From NCBI RefSeq assembly GCF_017814435.1, contig NZ_JAGJCB010000001.1, positions 258,814 to 322,813 on the forward strand: a DNA stretch of 64,000 nucleotides, in the 5' to 3' direction. This stretch comes from Mariniflexile gromovii. Lineage in GTDB: Bacteria; Bacteroidota; Bacteroidia; Flavobacteriales; Flavobacteriaceae. Shown one piece after another: positions 45,704 to 55,738 of this stretch. The first letter of the stretch is position 1; every line of letters begins with the position of its first letter. Under the pieces are notes generated by a model. It did not search any database and was not told where the DNA came from. It saw nothing but the letters and a program-made list of their open reading frames with translations. The translations under genes were made by a program, and so were the position numbers.

Positions 45704-46299
45704 TGATTGCAAAACGTTGTTTTGATATTATTTTTTCCATCGTTGGATTAATTCTACTTGCTCCATTTTTAATACTCATTGCAATACTTATAAAAATAGA
45801 TTCCAAAGGGCCTGTTTTATTTATACAAGGACGCGTTGGAAAAAACAATATTGACTTCAATATTTATAAGTTTAGAACCATGCGCATACAATCTGAAACG
45901 GGAGGGTTGCTTACTTTAGGGAACCATGATTCTAGAATCACTAAAATAGGTTATTTTTTGCGCCGTTACAAAATTGATGAATTTCCTCAGCTCATTAACA
46001 TTTTAAAGGGCGATATGAGTTTTGTAGGCCCTAGACCAGAACTTCGTTATTATGTGAATTTTTACAATAAAGAAGATATGGAAATTTTTGTGGTGCGTCC
46101 AGGAATTACAGGCCTTGCTTCATTAAAGTACAGAAATGAGGTAGAACTTCTAAAAGCAGCCGAAAATCCTGAAGAATTTTTTATAAAAACCATCATCCCG
46201 GATAAGTTGAAATACAACAAAGAATACATAAAAAAGAGAAGTTTTATGTTCGATTTAAAGCTTATCTTCATCACAATTATTAAAGTTGTAACTAAATAG
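45703..46299 (+). CDS. Bacterial sugar transferase (initiating type)
   Basis: The 198-residue protein is a short PF02397-family phosphoglycosyl transferase that attaches the first sugar phosphate to undecaprenyl phosphate. It has an N-terminal helix (CFDIIFSIVGLILLAPFLIL), the KFRTMR catalytic stretch and DEFPQLINILKGDMSFVGPR. It lacks the extra N-terminal helices of WbaP-like enzymes, as in PglC. It may prime the polysaccharide made from the genes further right. Confidence 0.9.
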   Translation: MIAKRCFDIIFSIVGLILLAPFLILIAILIKIDSKGPVLFIQGRVGKNNIDFNIYKFRTMRIQSETGGLLTLGNHDSRITKIGYFLRRYKIDEFPQLINILKGDMSFVGPRPELRYYVNFYNKEDMEIFVVRPGITGLASLKYRNEVELLKAAENPEEFFIKTIIPDKLKYNKEYIKKRSFMFDLKLIFITIIKVVTK

Positions 46300-46397
46300 C
46301 ACTTCCACGGCATTCCACTTGTTTAAATGCAATATTATTACTACTTTGGAAGTGTGTTTTATCCGTAAAAAAGTGCTTCAAAACGAATTTAAATTAA

Positions 46398-47465
46398 ATG
46401 ACCCAAACAACCCAAATCCACATAAAACAACTTATTGAAAATTCTGGGGTCATGCATTCTAATGGAAACTCTAAACAACCATTTGAGCAGTTTGATTTTT
46501 CCAATGAAACGATATTAATTACAGGAGCTGCGGGCTCTATTGGTAGTGAACTTGCAAGGCATATTTTGGTTTGTGATTATAAAAAAATGATCCTTATTGA
46601 CATTGCCGAATCTCCTCTCTATAACTTAATTAAAGAATTTGAAAATGAAGATTCTAATAAAATTGAATATTTACTATTAAATATTAACGAAATTGAATCT
46701 GCTGAATTTCTTTTTGAAACCTATAAGCCAACACTTGTTTTTCATGCCGCCGCTTATAAGCACGTGCCTTTAATGGAATCACATCCTTATGAAGCTGTAA
46801 AAACGAATATTTTGGCTACTAAACTATTAGCAGATTTAGCTATAAAATACGATGTTAGAAAATTCATTTTTATTTCTACTGATAAAGCTGTGAACCCCAT
46901 TAGTGTTATGGGAATGTCAAAACATATTGCAGAAAATTATATCAAAAAATTAGCAATAAAAAGTAATACCCAATTTGCAATAACGCGTTTTGGAAATATT
47001 ATAGGATCTAGTGGTTCTGTATTGCCTCTTTTTAAAAAACAAATAGATGCGGGCTTACCTTTAACAATTACCAGTAAAACTGTAGCTCGTTATTTTATAG
47101 ACAAACATAAAGCCTGTAATTTAATATTAAAAATTGCAACTTTTGATGAATTGGAAGGAAGCCTATTCACTTTTAATATGGGAGAACCTGTAAAGTTGAT
47201 GGATTTAGCAAAGTGTCTTATAAATAATTACGCAAATAATAATTCGGTAAAAATAAAAATTACGGGGTTACGCCCTGGCGAAAAACATGATGAGGATATT
47301 ATTTCAGAAGATGAATTGTTAGTAGCAACTCCGGATAAAGATATTTTATTGGTAATACAAAAGAACAATAAAAAACCAAAGGAAGTAGATTTAAGTAGTT
47401 TACTAAATATTACTCCTTATCAATCGCCTCTAGAAATAAAAAACATCTTAATTAATCATATCTAA
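46398..47465 (+). CDS. Short CapD/FlaA1-like nucleotide-sugar dehydratase
   Basis: The 355-residue protein contains only the soluble dehydratase domain of the FlaA1/CapD family: the NAD loop ITGAAGSIGSELARHI, HAAAYKHVPLMESHPYEAVK and the STDKAVNPISVMGMSK active-site region. It closely parallels the C-terminal half of the longer enzyme at 53798-55738. It lacks membrane helices and has about 30 extra N-terminal residues. Its C-terminal part differs (ARYFIDKHKACNLILK, RPGEKHDEDIISEDELL), so the substrate may differ or it may be a degenerate paralogue. Confidence 0.8.
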   Translation: MTQTTQIHIKQLIENSGVMHSNGNSKQPFEQFDFSNETILITGAAGSIGSELARHILVCDYKKMILIDIAESPLYNLIKEFENEDSNKIEYLLLNINEIESAEFLFETYKPTLVFHAAAYKHVPLMESHPYEAVKTNILATKLLADLAIKYDVRKFIFISTDKAVNPISVMGMSKHIAENYIKKLAIKSNTQFAITRFGNIIGSSGSVLPLFKKQIDAGLPLTITSKTVARYFIDKHKACNLILKIATFDELEGSLFTFNMGEPVKLMDLAKCLINNYANNNSVKIKITGLRPGEKHDEDIISEDELLVATPDKDILLVIQKNNKKPKEVDLSSLLNITPYQSPLEIKNILINHI

Positions 47466-47471
47466 TCCATT

Positions 47472-48647
47472 TTAAATTTTTCGGCGCTTTTTCTCTTTGG
47501 CTAAAAGTGCCAATTCTCTGCCCGTTTGTCCAGCTACAGAAGTGTTTTCTTCTGCTCGACGTATCAAATAGGGCATCACATCTTTTACAGGGCCAAAAGG
47601 CACATACTTGGCTACATTATAACCTTTGTCGGCTAGATTAAAACTAATGTGGTCACTCATTCCATATAATTGCCCAAACCATACTCTAGAATCATTATTT
47701 TTTAATTCTTTTTCTGCCATTAAATCCATTAGCAAATAGGAGCTTGCTTCGTTATGGGTTCCAGCAAAAACAGACATACAATCTAAATGATCTATCATAT
47801 ATTTTAGTGCTGCATTGAAATTTTCATCGGTATCTGCTTTCGTTTTACAAATAGGAGATTCATAACCTTTATCTTCTGCCCTATCATTTTCTTTTTCCAT
47901 ATACGCACCTCTCACCAATTTGTAACCAAGAAAATATCCGCCCTCCTTCGCTTTTCTGTGTTCGCTTTTCAAAAAAGTCATCCTATCGTGCCGGTACATT
48001 TGAAGCGTGTTAAAAACAATAGGTTTTTCTGTATTGTATTTTTTCATTAATTCAGTAATTAATGCATCAGCAGCATTTTGTATCCAACTTTCTTCTGCAT
48101 CAATCAAAACAGCTACATTATTATTCTTGGCCTTTTCACAAACGGTCTCAAATCGATCGATAACCTTTTGCCATTCATCCTTTTCTTTATTTGTTAAAGA
48201 GTCTCCTTTACTTATTTTTTCGTATAAATAAAAACGCCCAAAGCCCGATGGTTTAAAAACTGCTATAGGAATTGCTTTAATTTCTTTACAGAATTCAATA
48301 ATATTGAGAACAACATCGCGAGCATAATCAAACTCTTTTTCACTTTCCTTAGCTTCAACTGAAAAGTCTAATACGGAACTCACACCTTTCTTGTACATAT
48401 TGTTAATAACCGGTAAACAATCTTTTTCATTGACGCCTCCACAAAAATGATCAAATACCGTAGAACGAATTAATCCTTCAATGGGTAAATGTGCTTTCAA
48501 TGCCAAATTTGTTGCTATTGTACCAATTTTAACCAAAGGCTCTATGGAAATCATTTTAAACAAAAAATAGGCACGCTCTAATTCTGAATCGCTTTTTAAA
48601 GCGAAAGCAATTTCAGTATTATCAAAAATCGGAGTGTTTTTTTGCAT
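47472..48647 (-). CDS. Proline dehydrogenase
   Basis: The 391-residue FAD enzyme oxidises proline to pyrroline-5-carboxylate. It has SVLDFSVEAKESEKEFDYAR, IPIAVFKPSGFGRFYLYEKI, VLIDAEESWIQNAADALITE, YKLVRGAYMEKENDRAEDKG, FAGTHNEASS and VPFGPVKDVMPYLIRRAEEN. Length fits the monofunctional bacterial type. The start is placed at ATG 48647 (MQKNTPIFDN); an upstream ATG adds seven residues. It interrupts the polysaccharide genes and converges on the short CapD-like gene with a 6-base gap. Confidence 0.9.
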   Translation of the reverse strand: MQKNTPIFDNTEIAFALKSDSELERAYFLFKMISIEPLVKIGTIATNLALKAHLPIEGLIRSTVFDHFCGGVNEKDCLPVINNMYKKGVSSVLDFSVEAKESEKEFDYARDVVLNIIEFCKEIKAIPIAVFKPSGFGRFYLYEKISKGDSLTNKEKDEWQKVIDRFETVCEKAKNNNVAVLIDAEESWIQNAADALITELMKKYNTEKPIVFNTLQMYRHDRMTFLKSEHRKAKEGGYFLGYKLVRGAYMEKENDRAEDKGYESPICKTKADTDENFNAALKYMIDHLDCMSVFAGTHNEASSYLLMDLMAEKELKNNDSRVWFGQLYGMSDHISFNLADKGYNVAKYVPFGPVKDVMPYLIRRAEENTSVAGQTGRELALLAKEKKRRKI

Positions 48648-48742
48648 TATCTTCAATATTTGATGCAAATATAATTAACCACAAGTTATCATTTTATATA
48701 AAATCTCCTTAATTTCGTGTTTTAAAAAAAAATAATTATTTC

Positions 48743-49810
48743 ATGGATTCTATAATAACAAACAAGTGTACTATTCATTTTAATAACATTTGCTACTCGT
48801 CTCTAAATGAACATCTAAATGATAAAAAATTTTCTAAAATTTTTATTTTAGTTGATGAGAACACACATCAGTTTTGTCTGCCTTATTTTTTGGAAAGGAT
48901 AGAAACCAATATTGATATTGAAATTATTGAAATAGAATCTGGTGAAATAAACAAAAATATAGAAACCTGTGTAGGTGTTTGGAATACACTTTCTGAATTA
49001 AATGCAGACCGCAAAAGCTTGCTAATAAATATTGGCGGGGGTGTTATCACCGATTTGGGAGGTTTTGTAGCTTGTACCTTTAAACGTGGCATTGCATACG
49101 TTAATGTACCTACTACCCTATTATCTATGGTAGATGCTTCTGTAGGCGGCAAAACTGGCATTGATTTAGGGCATTTAAAAAATCAAATTGGCGTTATAAG
49201 CAACCCTGATTTGGTACTTATTGACACCTATTTTTTAAACACATTACCACAAAACCAAATGCGTTCTGGGTTAGCAGAAATGCTAAAGCATGGGTTAATT
49301 AGTGATGAAAATTATTGGAATAAATTTCAAGATTTATCGAAGCTTTCTTTTGATGATTTAGATGAATTAATTTACGAATCTGTGATTATAAAAAAGAATG
49401 TTGTTGAAATAGATCCGCTTGAAAACAATCTTCGTAAAACTTTAAATTTTGGGCATACACTTGGCCACGCCATAGAATCTTATTTTTTAAGTAATCCTAA
49501 AAAAACCACATTGCTACATGGAGAAGCCATTATTATAGGCATGATTTTAGCTGCATACATTTCAACAGAATTAGCTGGTTTCCCAAAACAGGTTGCTCAT
49601 AGCATTAAAACGCTATTTGTTGATTATTACGGAAAAGTAACCATTGAAAAATCGGAATACGCCACAATTATTGAATTACTTAAGTACGACAAAAAGAACA
49701 ACCATGGTAATATCAATTTTGTTTTGTTAGAAAATATTGGAAAACCAAGAATAGATTGTTTAGTTGATGATACTGTTATTATTGATGCGTTCGAATTCTA
49801 CGCATCTTAA
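48743..49810 (+). CDS. aroB: 3-dehydroquinate synthase
   Basis: AroB closes DAHP to 3-dehydroquinate in the shikimate pathway. The 355-residue protein has NIGGGVITDLGGFVACTFKR, NVPTTLLSMVDASVGGKTGI, the metal-site LRKTLNFGHTLGHAIES and TTLLHGEAIIIGMILAAYIS. All key motifs are present. It is divergent from proline dehydrogenase and precedes the CpsB gene by 34 bases, so the two may share a transcript. Confidence 0.96.
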   Translation: MDSIITNKCTIHFNNICYSSLNEHLNDKKFSKIFILVDENTHQFCLPYFLERIETNIDIEIIEIESGEINKNIETCVGVWNTLSELNADRKSLLINIGGGVITDLGGFVACTFKRGIAYVNVPTTLLSMVDASVGGKTGIDLGHLKNQIGVISNPDLVLIDTYFLNTLPQNQMRSGLAEMLKHGLISDENYWNKFQDLSKLSFDDLDELIYESVIIKKNVVEIDPLENNLRKTLNFGHTLGHAIESYFLSNPKKTTLLHGEAIIIGMILAAYISTELAGFPKQVAHSIKTLFVDYYGKVTIEKSEYATIIELLKYDKKNNHGNINFVLLENIGKPRIDCLVDDTVIIDAFEFYAS

Positions 49811-49844
49811 AATTAAAAATGCCCTCCCATAACCTACTTATAAA

Positions 49845-50591
49845 ATGTTACAAATATTCTCTAAAAAGCAATTTTTAAAAGATTTACTAGAAAACTTTGT
49901 AGATATACACAATCATATACTACCAGGTATTGATGATGGGGAAAAAAATGTATATAAATCAATAGATTTAATTAAAAAACTTGAAGAATTAGGTGTAAAA
50001 CACTTTATAGCAACACCGCATATTATGCAAGATTTTTATCCAAATACGAATGAAACTATTGATAATGCATATAAATTGTTGTTGAAGAACTTAAATAAAA
50101 AACCTCAAACAGGCATTACTATAAATACTGCTGCCGAATACATGCTGGACAATGAATTTGAGAAAATTTTGGAAGATGGAAATATTTTAACTTTAAAAAG
50201 TAATTATGTTCTCATTGAAATGTCATACTTTCAACCACCATTAAATTTAGAACCACTAATTCTTAAAATTAAAACTGAAGGCTATTTACCAGTTTTAGCA
50301 CATCCCGAACGTTATGGATTTTACCACAACAGTCTTGATTATTACGATAGGTTAAAACAATTAGGATGTTTATTTCAACTTAACTTATTGTCTTTAAGTG
50401 AATATTATGGTAATAGTGTTGAAAAAACTGCTAATTACCTAATAAATAAAAATCTTATAGATTTTGTTGCTACAGACGCTCATAATTCATTACAAATTGA
50501 AAAGCTCTCCAATTTAGTTTTGAACAAAAAAACTTCAGAAAAAATATTGTCTTTAATTAATAATACGAATACAACATTTTCCATTATTTAA
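49845..50591 (+). CDS. CpsB/CapC-type tyrosine phosphatase
   Basis: The 248-residue PHP-domain protein has metal-binding DIHNHILPGIDDGEKNV, the later ATPHIMQDFYPNT, LAHPERYGFY and VATDAHNS. In capsule systems CpsB-like enzymes dephosphorylate the Wzc-type tyrosine kinase. The Wzc gene converges on it with an 8-bp overlap, which supports this role. Confidence 0.9.
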   Translation: MLQIFSKKQFLKDLLENFVDIHNHILPGIDDGEKNVYKSIDLIKKLEELGVKHFIATPHIMQDFYPNTNETIDNAYKLLLKNLNKKPQTGITINTAAEYMLDNEFEKILEDGNILTLKSNYVLIEMSYFQPPLNLEPLILKIKTEGYLPVLAHPERYGFYHNSLDYYDRLKQLGCLFQLNLLSLSEYYGNSVEKTANYLINKNLIDFVATDAHNSLQIEKLSNLVLNKKTSEKILSLINNTNTTFSII

Positions 50592-52977
50592 AAATTTTCT
50601 TAAATAAGCTTTTCTTTTCATGGTCACCGTAATAGCCATATTTGGCACCATAACCAAAGTTAGCTTGATCCACATCATTTACAACTAACATCATACCATT
50701 AAGTTTTTTATTAGCGTGAAGTTCTTTTGCAAAGTTTAGAATTCTTTTTTCAGTATAACCTGCTCTGGTTAAATATATAGTGTGTCCTGCATATTGGCTA
50801 ATCAACAAAGTATCAGTAACCAGCATTGCAGGTGCAGTGTCTACTACTACAAAATCATATTGACCAGATACATAATCAAATAATTCTTTAATTCTGTCAC
50901 TCATTAATAATTCAGCTGGATTTGGTGGTATTTTCCCAGAAACTATTATATCTAAGTCAATATCGTTAATAGTATAGGTATATATAGTTTCTTTTACTGA
51001 TACTGATTTATCGACTATAAACTCTGTTAATCCAACAACATCATTCTGTTCTTTACTATGAGTTTTAATAAAACTCTGGATTTTTGGATTTCTGATGTCT
51101 CCTCCAATTAGTAAAACTTTTTTATTTGTATTAGACATAGTCAAAGCAGTATTAAGACTAAAAAATGACTTCCCTTCACCATTAATTGTAGATGTTACAA
51201 ATATTACATTGTCATAGTTTTCTATATTTCTACCTCGTCTAACATATTCAAAATTAGTCCTCAAAATTCTAAAAGATTCAGATAAAATAGATCGATCATT
51301 TCTTTCTACTAAAAGTTTTTCAGAAGCTTTTAAAGTATTTTTAATTCTAGGTATTTCACCTAAAATGGTTATATTCTTAAATTCTCTATCTAAATCTTCC
51401 TTATTATGAATTTTGTTATCTAACAAATCCTTAACATAAATTATCCCAAAAGGAATTATCAATCCTAAAAATAAGGCAGCTGTATATATTATTTTTTTGT
51501 TTGGAGATACAGGGCTCCCTGAACTAAAGGCTTGATCAATAACTTTAGAACTTGGGGACGTAGCGGTTAACGAGATGGCAGCTTCTTCTCTTTTCTCTAA
51601 CAAATATAAGTAAAGTTGTTCTTTGATACCTTGTTTACGTTCTATACCCCGTAATTTACTTTCCTGGCCAGGAACTGAAAATAATTTAGAGTTAAACTTG
51701 TTCGATTGATTTTCTAAACTACTGATTTGAATTCCTAATGATTTTTTCGAATTTGTGATACTTCGGTTTAGGTTCTCTTTAATACTTCTTAAATTTTGAT
51801 CTAATTGTATAACAACAGAGTTTTTTTCTCCAGCACTTTTTAATAACCGGTCGCGTTCACTTATCAATTCATTATATTTTGTTGATAGTGCTGCAATAGC
51901 TGGATCTCCCAAACCTAAATTTGCAGGAATTGGAGCGTAAGAATTAACATCGCCTAAAGCCGAATCCATATAATTTAGTTGACGTAATTGCATTTTAGAT
52001 TGTTCAAGCAATTGTTCATTCTCCATACTGCTTGATGACAACTGTGTAGCTTCAGATACTACATCAGTGACTTTATTTCCTGTCTTAAAACGAACAATAC
52101 TGTCATCAACGCCCAATAAATCTTTAGCAATCAAACTAATACGCTCATCTATGAACTTTGCGGTATTTATAGACTTTATGTTTTTTTGATTTAAAGTAGC
52201 TTCATTATACTTTGTTATTAAAGTGTTTATAATATCCTTAGCTTTATCGACAATAGGATCTTGAATTTGAATATTTATTATTTTTGAAGATGCTTTTTCT
52301 TGAAAAACAACAACTCTATTTTTTAAAGATTCCGCAATTGCCCTAACAGGAGTTATTTGAGTTCGCATTTCAATATCAAAATTCCCACTTAAATCCAAAT
52401 GACTTGGAGTAATAATCATTCCTCCAAAAAATGTGGGTATTTTTTCACCAAACTCAACTTTTTTTGGAGCATCGTCTTCATTTAACTTATATTCAAAATA
52501 TGTATCGGATATAATCTTAGTATAAAAACTAAAACTAGTTTGGTCTATAATTGAATCTGATGCAATAAAATTGATGTGTATAGGCGTATTTTTATAAATT
52601 TCAGAAGTATAAATACGTCCTTCGGCATAATGTGTAATGTTTAAGTGTAAATCTTTAACTATATTTCTAAAAAAATCGATAGACATTATAACGCCTATTT
52701 CATCTTCAACCTTTGCATCTTCCTTTTCAGAAAAAAAAGGTAAATCTTTAAATGCAGCGTTGGCACCTGTTGCTTCCCCATCACTCAAAAGCATTATTTT
52801 AGCAGTAGCTAAATACTCTGGTGTTGTATAGCGCAATTTAAAGTATGCAATACTCAAGCAAATTAAAACACTCAGTACAAACCAAAACCAACGTTTGATA
52901 TAAGGAGCAACTGTTTTTCTTAAATTAAATTGATTTGTGGAAATAATGGTATCCGATAAATTATTGAAGTCAGTCAT
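50584..52977 (-). CDS. Wzc-like polysaccharide co-polymerase/tyrosine autokinase
   Basis: The 797-residue protein has a membrane helix after a short N-terminal region (WFWFVLSVLICLSIAYF), a Wzz domain and long coiled coil to about 480, a second helix (IIYTAALFLGLIIPFGIIYV), then a C-terminal kinase. The kinase has Walker A in TSTINGEGKSFFS, A' in KVLLIGGDIRNP and Walker B FVVVDTAP. A Tyr cluster (GYGAKYGYYGD) near the end is the autophosphorylation site in this family. It sets chain length and coordinates export, and follows the Wza gene by 6 bases. Confidence 0.95.
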   Translation of the reverse strand: MTDFNNLSDTIISTNQFNLRKTVAPYIKRWFWFVLSVLICLSIAYFKLRYTTPEYLATAKIMLLSDGEATGANAAFKDLPFFSEKEDAKVEDEIGVIMSIDFFRNIVKDLHLNITHYAEGRIYTSEIYKNTPIHINFIASDSIIDQTSFSFYTKIISDTYFEYKLNEDDAPKKVEFGEKIPTFFGGMIITPSHLDLSGNFDIEMRTQITPVRAIAESLKNRVVVFQEKASSKIINIQIQDPIVDKAKDIINTLITKYNEATLNQKNIKSINTAKFIDERISLIAKDLLGVDDSIVRFKTGNKVTDVVSEATQLSSSSMENEQLLEQSKMQLRQLNYMDSALGDVNSYAPIPANLGLGDPAIAALSTKYNELISERDRLLKSAGEKNSVVIQLDQNLRSIKENLNRSITNSKKSLGIQISSLENQSNKFNSKLFSVPGQESKLRGIERKQGIKEQLYLYLLEKREEAAISLTATSPSSKVIDQAFSSGSPVSPNKKIIYTAALFLGLIIPFGIIYVKDLLDNKIHNKEDLDREFKNITILGEIPRIKNTLKASEKLLVERNDRSILSESFRILRTNFEYVRRGRNIENYDNVIFVTSTINGEGKSFFSLNTALTMSNTNKKVLLIGGDIRNPKIQSFIKTHSKEQNDVVGLTEFIVDKSVSVKETIYTYTINDIDLDIIVSGKIPPNPAELLMSDRIKELFDYVSGQYDFVVVDTAPAMLVTDTLLISQYAGHTIYLTRAGYTEKRILNFAKELHANKKLNGMMLVVNDVDQANFGYGAKYGYYGDHEKKSLFKKIFK

Positions 52978-52983
52978 AAAAAC

Positions 52984-53751
52984 CTAATTTCTTGTAACAA
53001 AAATAAGTGCTGTAGTTAAAATGAATGATGTAATTGTAATTATAGTACTTACTCTAGAATCACCAGAGGCATTACTAATAGAGGAATTATTTGGCTCTAC
53101 ATACACATAATCATTTTGTGTTAAATAATAAACAGGTGAATTAAACACTTCTTTACTAGTTAAATCTATACGTGTATAAGTTTTAGCACCATTAAAATCT
53201 CTAACAACCAGCACATTATCTCTTCTACCTTTAATTGTTAAGTCCCCTGCCATTCCTAATGCCTCAAGTATTGAGATACGTTCTCCTGAAACAGGATAGA
53301 CTCCAGGTGAAGCTACTTCTCCTGCAACTGTGATTCTAAAATTTACAAAACGTATCATAACAACAGGATCCTTAAGTAATTGACCTTCTGAAAATTTTTT
53401 CTTAAAAAGTTCTTTCGCATCCTCTATTGTTAATCCTGCCAATTTAATTTTACCTAAAACAGGATAATCAATATTACCCTCAGAATCAATAAGATAATCT
53501 ATTAATTGACCGCCATTTCCGCTTTGAATCACTATGTTATAGGGTTGTGTAACTGTTTGGTCTAAAGTAGATACATAAATACTAATAACATCGCCAGTTT
53601 TAAGTTTAGCTTTAAAGGTATCAGTATCCACAATTGTTTCAAAACTTTTTGCGTTTTGAAAATATACAACATCTTTCTTAGTTGTGCAAGATGTTAAAAA
53701 CAAAGCAATAAAAAATACAACAAGCTGGTTGGTTTTAAAAAGTCTAATCAT
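52984..53751 (-). CDS. Wza-like polysaccharide export lipoprotein
   Basis: The 255-residue protein has a lipoprotein signal (MIRLFKTNQLVVFFIALFLT, Cys in TSCTTK), then the polysaccharide-export domain (TGDVISIYVSTLDQTVTQPY, YPVLGKIKLAGLTIEDAKEL) and an SLBB-like domain (ITVAGEVASPGVYPVSGERI). It ends with a hydrophobic segment (IITITSFILTTALIFVTRN). Family members form the outer-membrane exit pore. It lies between the FlaA1-like gene and the Wzc gene on the same strand. Confidence 0.93.
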   Translation of the reverse strand: MIRLFKTNQLVVFFIALFLTSCTTKKDVVYFQNAKSFETIVDTDTFKAKLKTGDVISIYVSTLDQTVTQPYNIVIQSGNGGQLIDYLIDSEGNIDYPVLGKIKLAGLTIEDAKELFKKKFSEGQLLKDPVVMIRFVNFRITVAGEVASPGVYPVSGERISILEALGMAGDLTIKGRRDNVLVVRDFNGAKTYTRIDLTSKEVFNSPVYYLTQNDYVYVEPNNSSISNASGDSRVSTIITITSFILTTALIFVTRN

Positions 53752-53797
53752 TGGGTATATATTAATTTGGGGGGAAAATACTAATTTTTTTGCTTAC

Positions 53798-55738
53798 TTA
53801 AGCATTACCGTATGTTTTGTCTGTTTTGTCACTCAAAATTTCCTTAACTTTTTTATAGATTTGAACTTTTTTATCAAAACGTTCGTAATCCGAATTATTA
53901 GATTTATACTCAGGAATTAAACGCTTCATTTTCATGACAATATTGTTATTTTGAAAACGATTAGTTATACATAATTCTTCAATTTCAGATTTCACAGAGG
54001 CATAATCAAGTTCTCTTGTTTTACTTATCATTATTTTTTTATGATAAGTAGATAATGTGTTTTCACCATTAGCCAATAATTCTTCATAAAGTTTTTCTCC
54101 TGGACGTAATCCTGTAATTATAATATCAATATCTTCTGGAAAATTAAGACCAGATAATTTTATCATATTCTTCGCAAGGTCATAAATTTTAACAGATTCA
54201 CCCATGTCAAAAATAAATATTTCTCCACCTTTACCCATCGTACCAGCTTCCAATACTAATTGGGCAGCTTCAGGGATGGTCATGAAATATCTTGTTATAT
54301 CTTTATGCGTCAAAGTTAAAGGACCACCATTCTCAATTTGTTTTTTAAACAAAGGAATAACAGATCCATTAGAACCCAATACATTACCAAAACGAGTAGT
54401 AATAAACTTCGTTTTACTTTCTTTTTGCAAACAGCTAATATACATTTCAGCCATTCGCTTGGTAGCTCCCATAACGCTAGTTGGGTTTACTGCTTTATCT
54501 GTAGAAACAAAAACAAATTTCTTAACATTGTAGCGAGAAGATGTATCTGCTAAAAGCTTAGTTCCATTAACATTAATTTTAATAGCTTCATATGGAGAAT
54601 GTTCCATTAAGGGTACATGCTTATATGCAGCTGCATGAAATACCATCGTTGGCTTATATTCTTGAAAAATGGCATCAATCCTCAAACCATCACGTATATC
54701 GGCTACTATGGTAACAAAGTTATGTTTTCCATCGCGAATTAAATCTTGTTGCACATCGTATAAAGGTGATTCTGCTTGGTCTACAAGTATCAATTTCTTT
54801 ACATCAAAATTAGCTAATTGCTTAACTAGCTCACTACCAATAGAACCAGCTGCACCAGTGATTAGCACAGTTTCTCCTTTAAATTCATTTAAAAGATTAG
54901 GGTTATCAATTTGTATAGGAGCGCGCCCCAATAAATCTTCTATTTGTACCTGTTTAATTTGACGAACATTTAATTCTCCATTTATCCAATTTTCAATTGG
55001 TGGAACTTTTGTTACTTTCACATCTAAACCAACTAAACTAATCAGTCTATCCTTATTAATATTTTCAGATGTTACAATAATTTCATCAATATTATTTAAC
55101 TCAACATACTCTTGGGTAATTCTATTCTTATTTAAAATTGAAATTCCATTAATTGATTTTCCATTTTTACTTGAGTTATCATCAATAAAGCCTATAACCT
55201 CAAATTTTTCCTTAACATTACTTATTAAAGCATTATAGGTTACAATACCTGAATCTCCCACACCATAAATAAGAACTCGTTTAGATGCAACATATTTACA
55301 TTTTAAATAATTGTATCCCATTTTAAAAAGGAGGCGGCTAGAACTTAATAACACAAAACTTAGTAGTGCATGCATTACTAATATTGACAATGGTATTGTA
55401 AAACCTTTAATTAAGTCAATCTCTCTATTTATTAGGACAAATAAAACGGTTAGTATTGACATAAAAGATACCGACTTAAATAGATTAACTACATCGGTAA
55501 ACCCCGTATGTCTTATAACACTTTTAAAGGATCCAAATACTAAAAAGCTTGTGGATGCAACTATTAAAATAAAAGGTAATTGAAATAAAAATTGGTTTAA
55601 ATCAAAATTTAAAGTGAAATTAAATCTCACAAAATAAGAAGCGCAAAATGTAATTAAAACTATTGTTAAATCAATAGCAAAAACTAACCATTTTGAGGCG
55701 TATTTTTGAGAAAGATAGGTAAAATAATTATTTATCAT
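53798..55738 (-). CDS. Membrane FlaA1/CapD-type UDP-HexNAc 4,6-dehydratase
   Basis: The 646-residue protein has four N-terminal membrane helices (about 20-130), a linker Rossmann domain (KRVLIYGVGDSGIVTYNALI) and the soluble dehydratase (LITGAAGSIGSELVKQLANF, VFHAAAYKHVPLMEHSPYEA, FVSTDKAVNPTSVMGATKRM). PglF-like members make UDP-4-keto-6-deoxy sugars. The start is ATG 55738, sharing ATGA with the stop of the aminotransferase upstream; the TTG-initiated longer frame is unlikely. Together they probably make a UDP-4-amino-sugar. Confidence 0.92.
   Translation of the reverse strand: MINNYFTYLSQKYASKWLVFAIDLTIVLITFCASYFVRFNFTLNFDLNQFLFQLPFILIVASTSFLVFGSFKSVIRHTGFTDVVNLFKSVSFMSILTVLFVLINREIDLIKGFTIPLSILVMHALLSFVLLSSSRLLFKMGYNYLKCKYVASKRVLIYGVGDSGIVTYNALISNVKEKFEVIGFIDDNSSKNGKSINGISILNKNRITQEYVELNNIDEIIVTSENINKDRLISLVGLDVKVTKVPPIENWINGELNVRQIKQVQIEDLLGRAPIQIDNPNLLNEFKGETVLITGAAGSIGSELVKQLANFDVKKLILVDQAESPLYDVQQDLIRDGKHNFVTIVADIRDGLRIDAIFQEYKPTMVFHAAAYKHVPLMEHSPYEAIKINVNGTKLLADTSSRYNVKKFVFVSTDKAVNPTSVMGATKRMAEMYISCLQKESKTKFITTRFGNVLGSNGSVIPLFKKQIENGGPLTLTHKDITRYFMTIPEAAQLVLEAGTMGKGGEIFIFDMGESVKIYDLAKNMIKLSGLNFPEDIDIIITGLRPGEKLYEELLANGENTLSTYHKKIMISKTRELDYASVKSEIEELCITNRFQNNNIVMKMKRLIPEYKSNNSDYERFDKKVQIYKKVKEILSDKTDKTYGNA

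Noticed and set aside
46304-46358. CACTTCCA...GGAAGTG inverted repeat downstream of the sugar transferase
   Set aside because: The arms are only 7 bases with a long loop and no T run, so it is not supported as a terminator.
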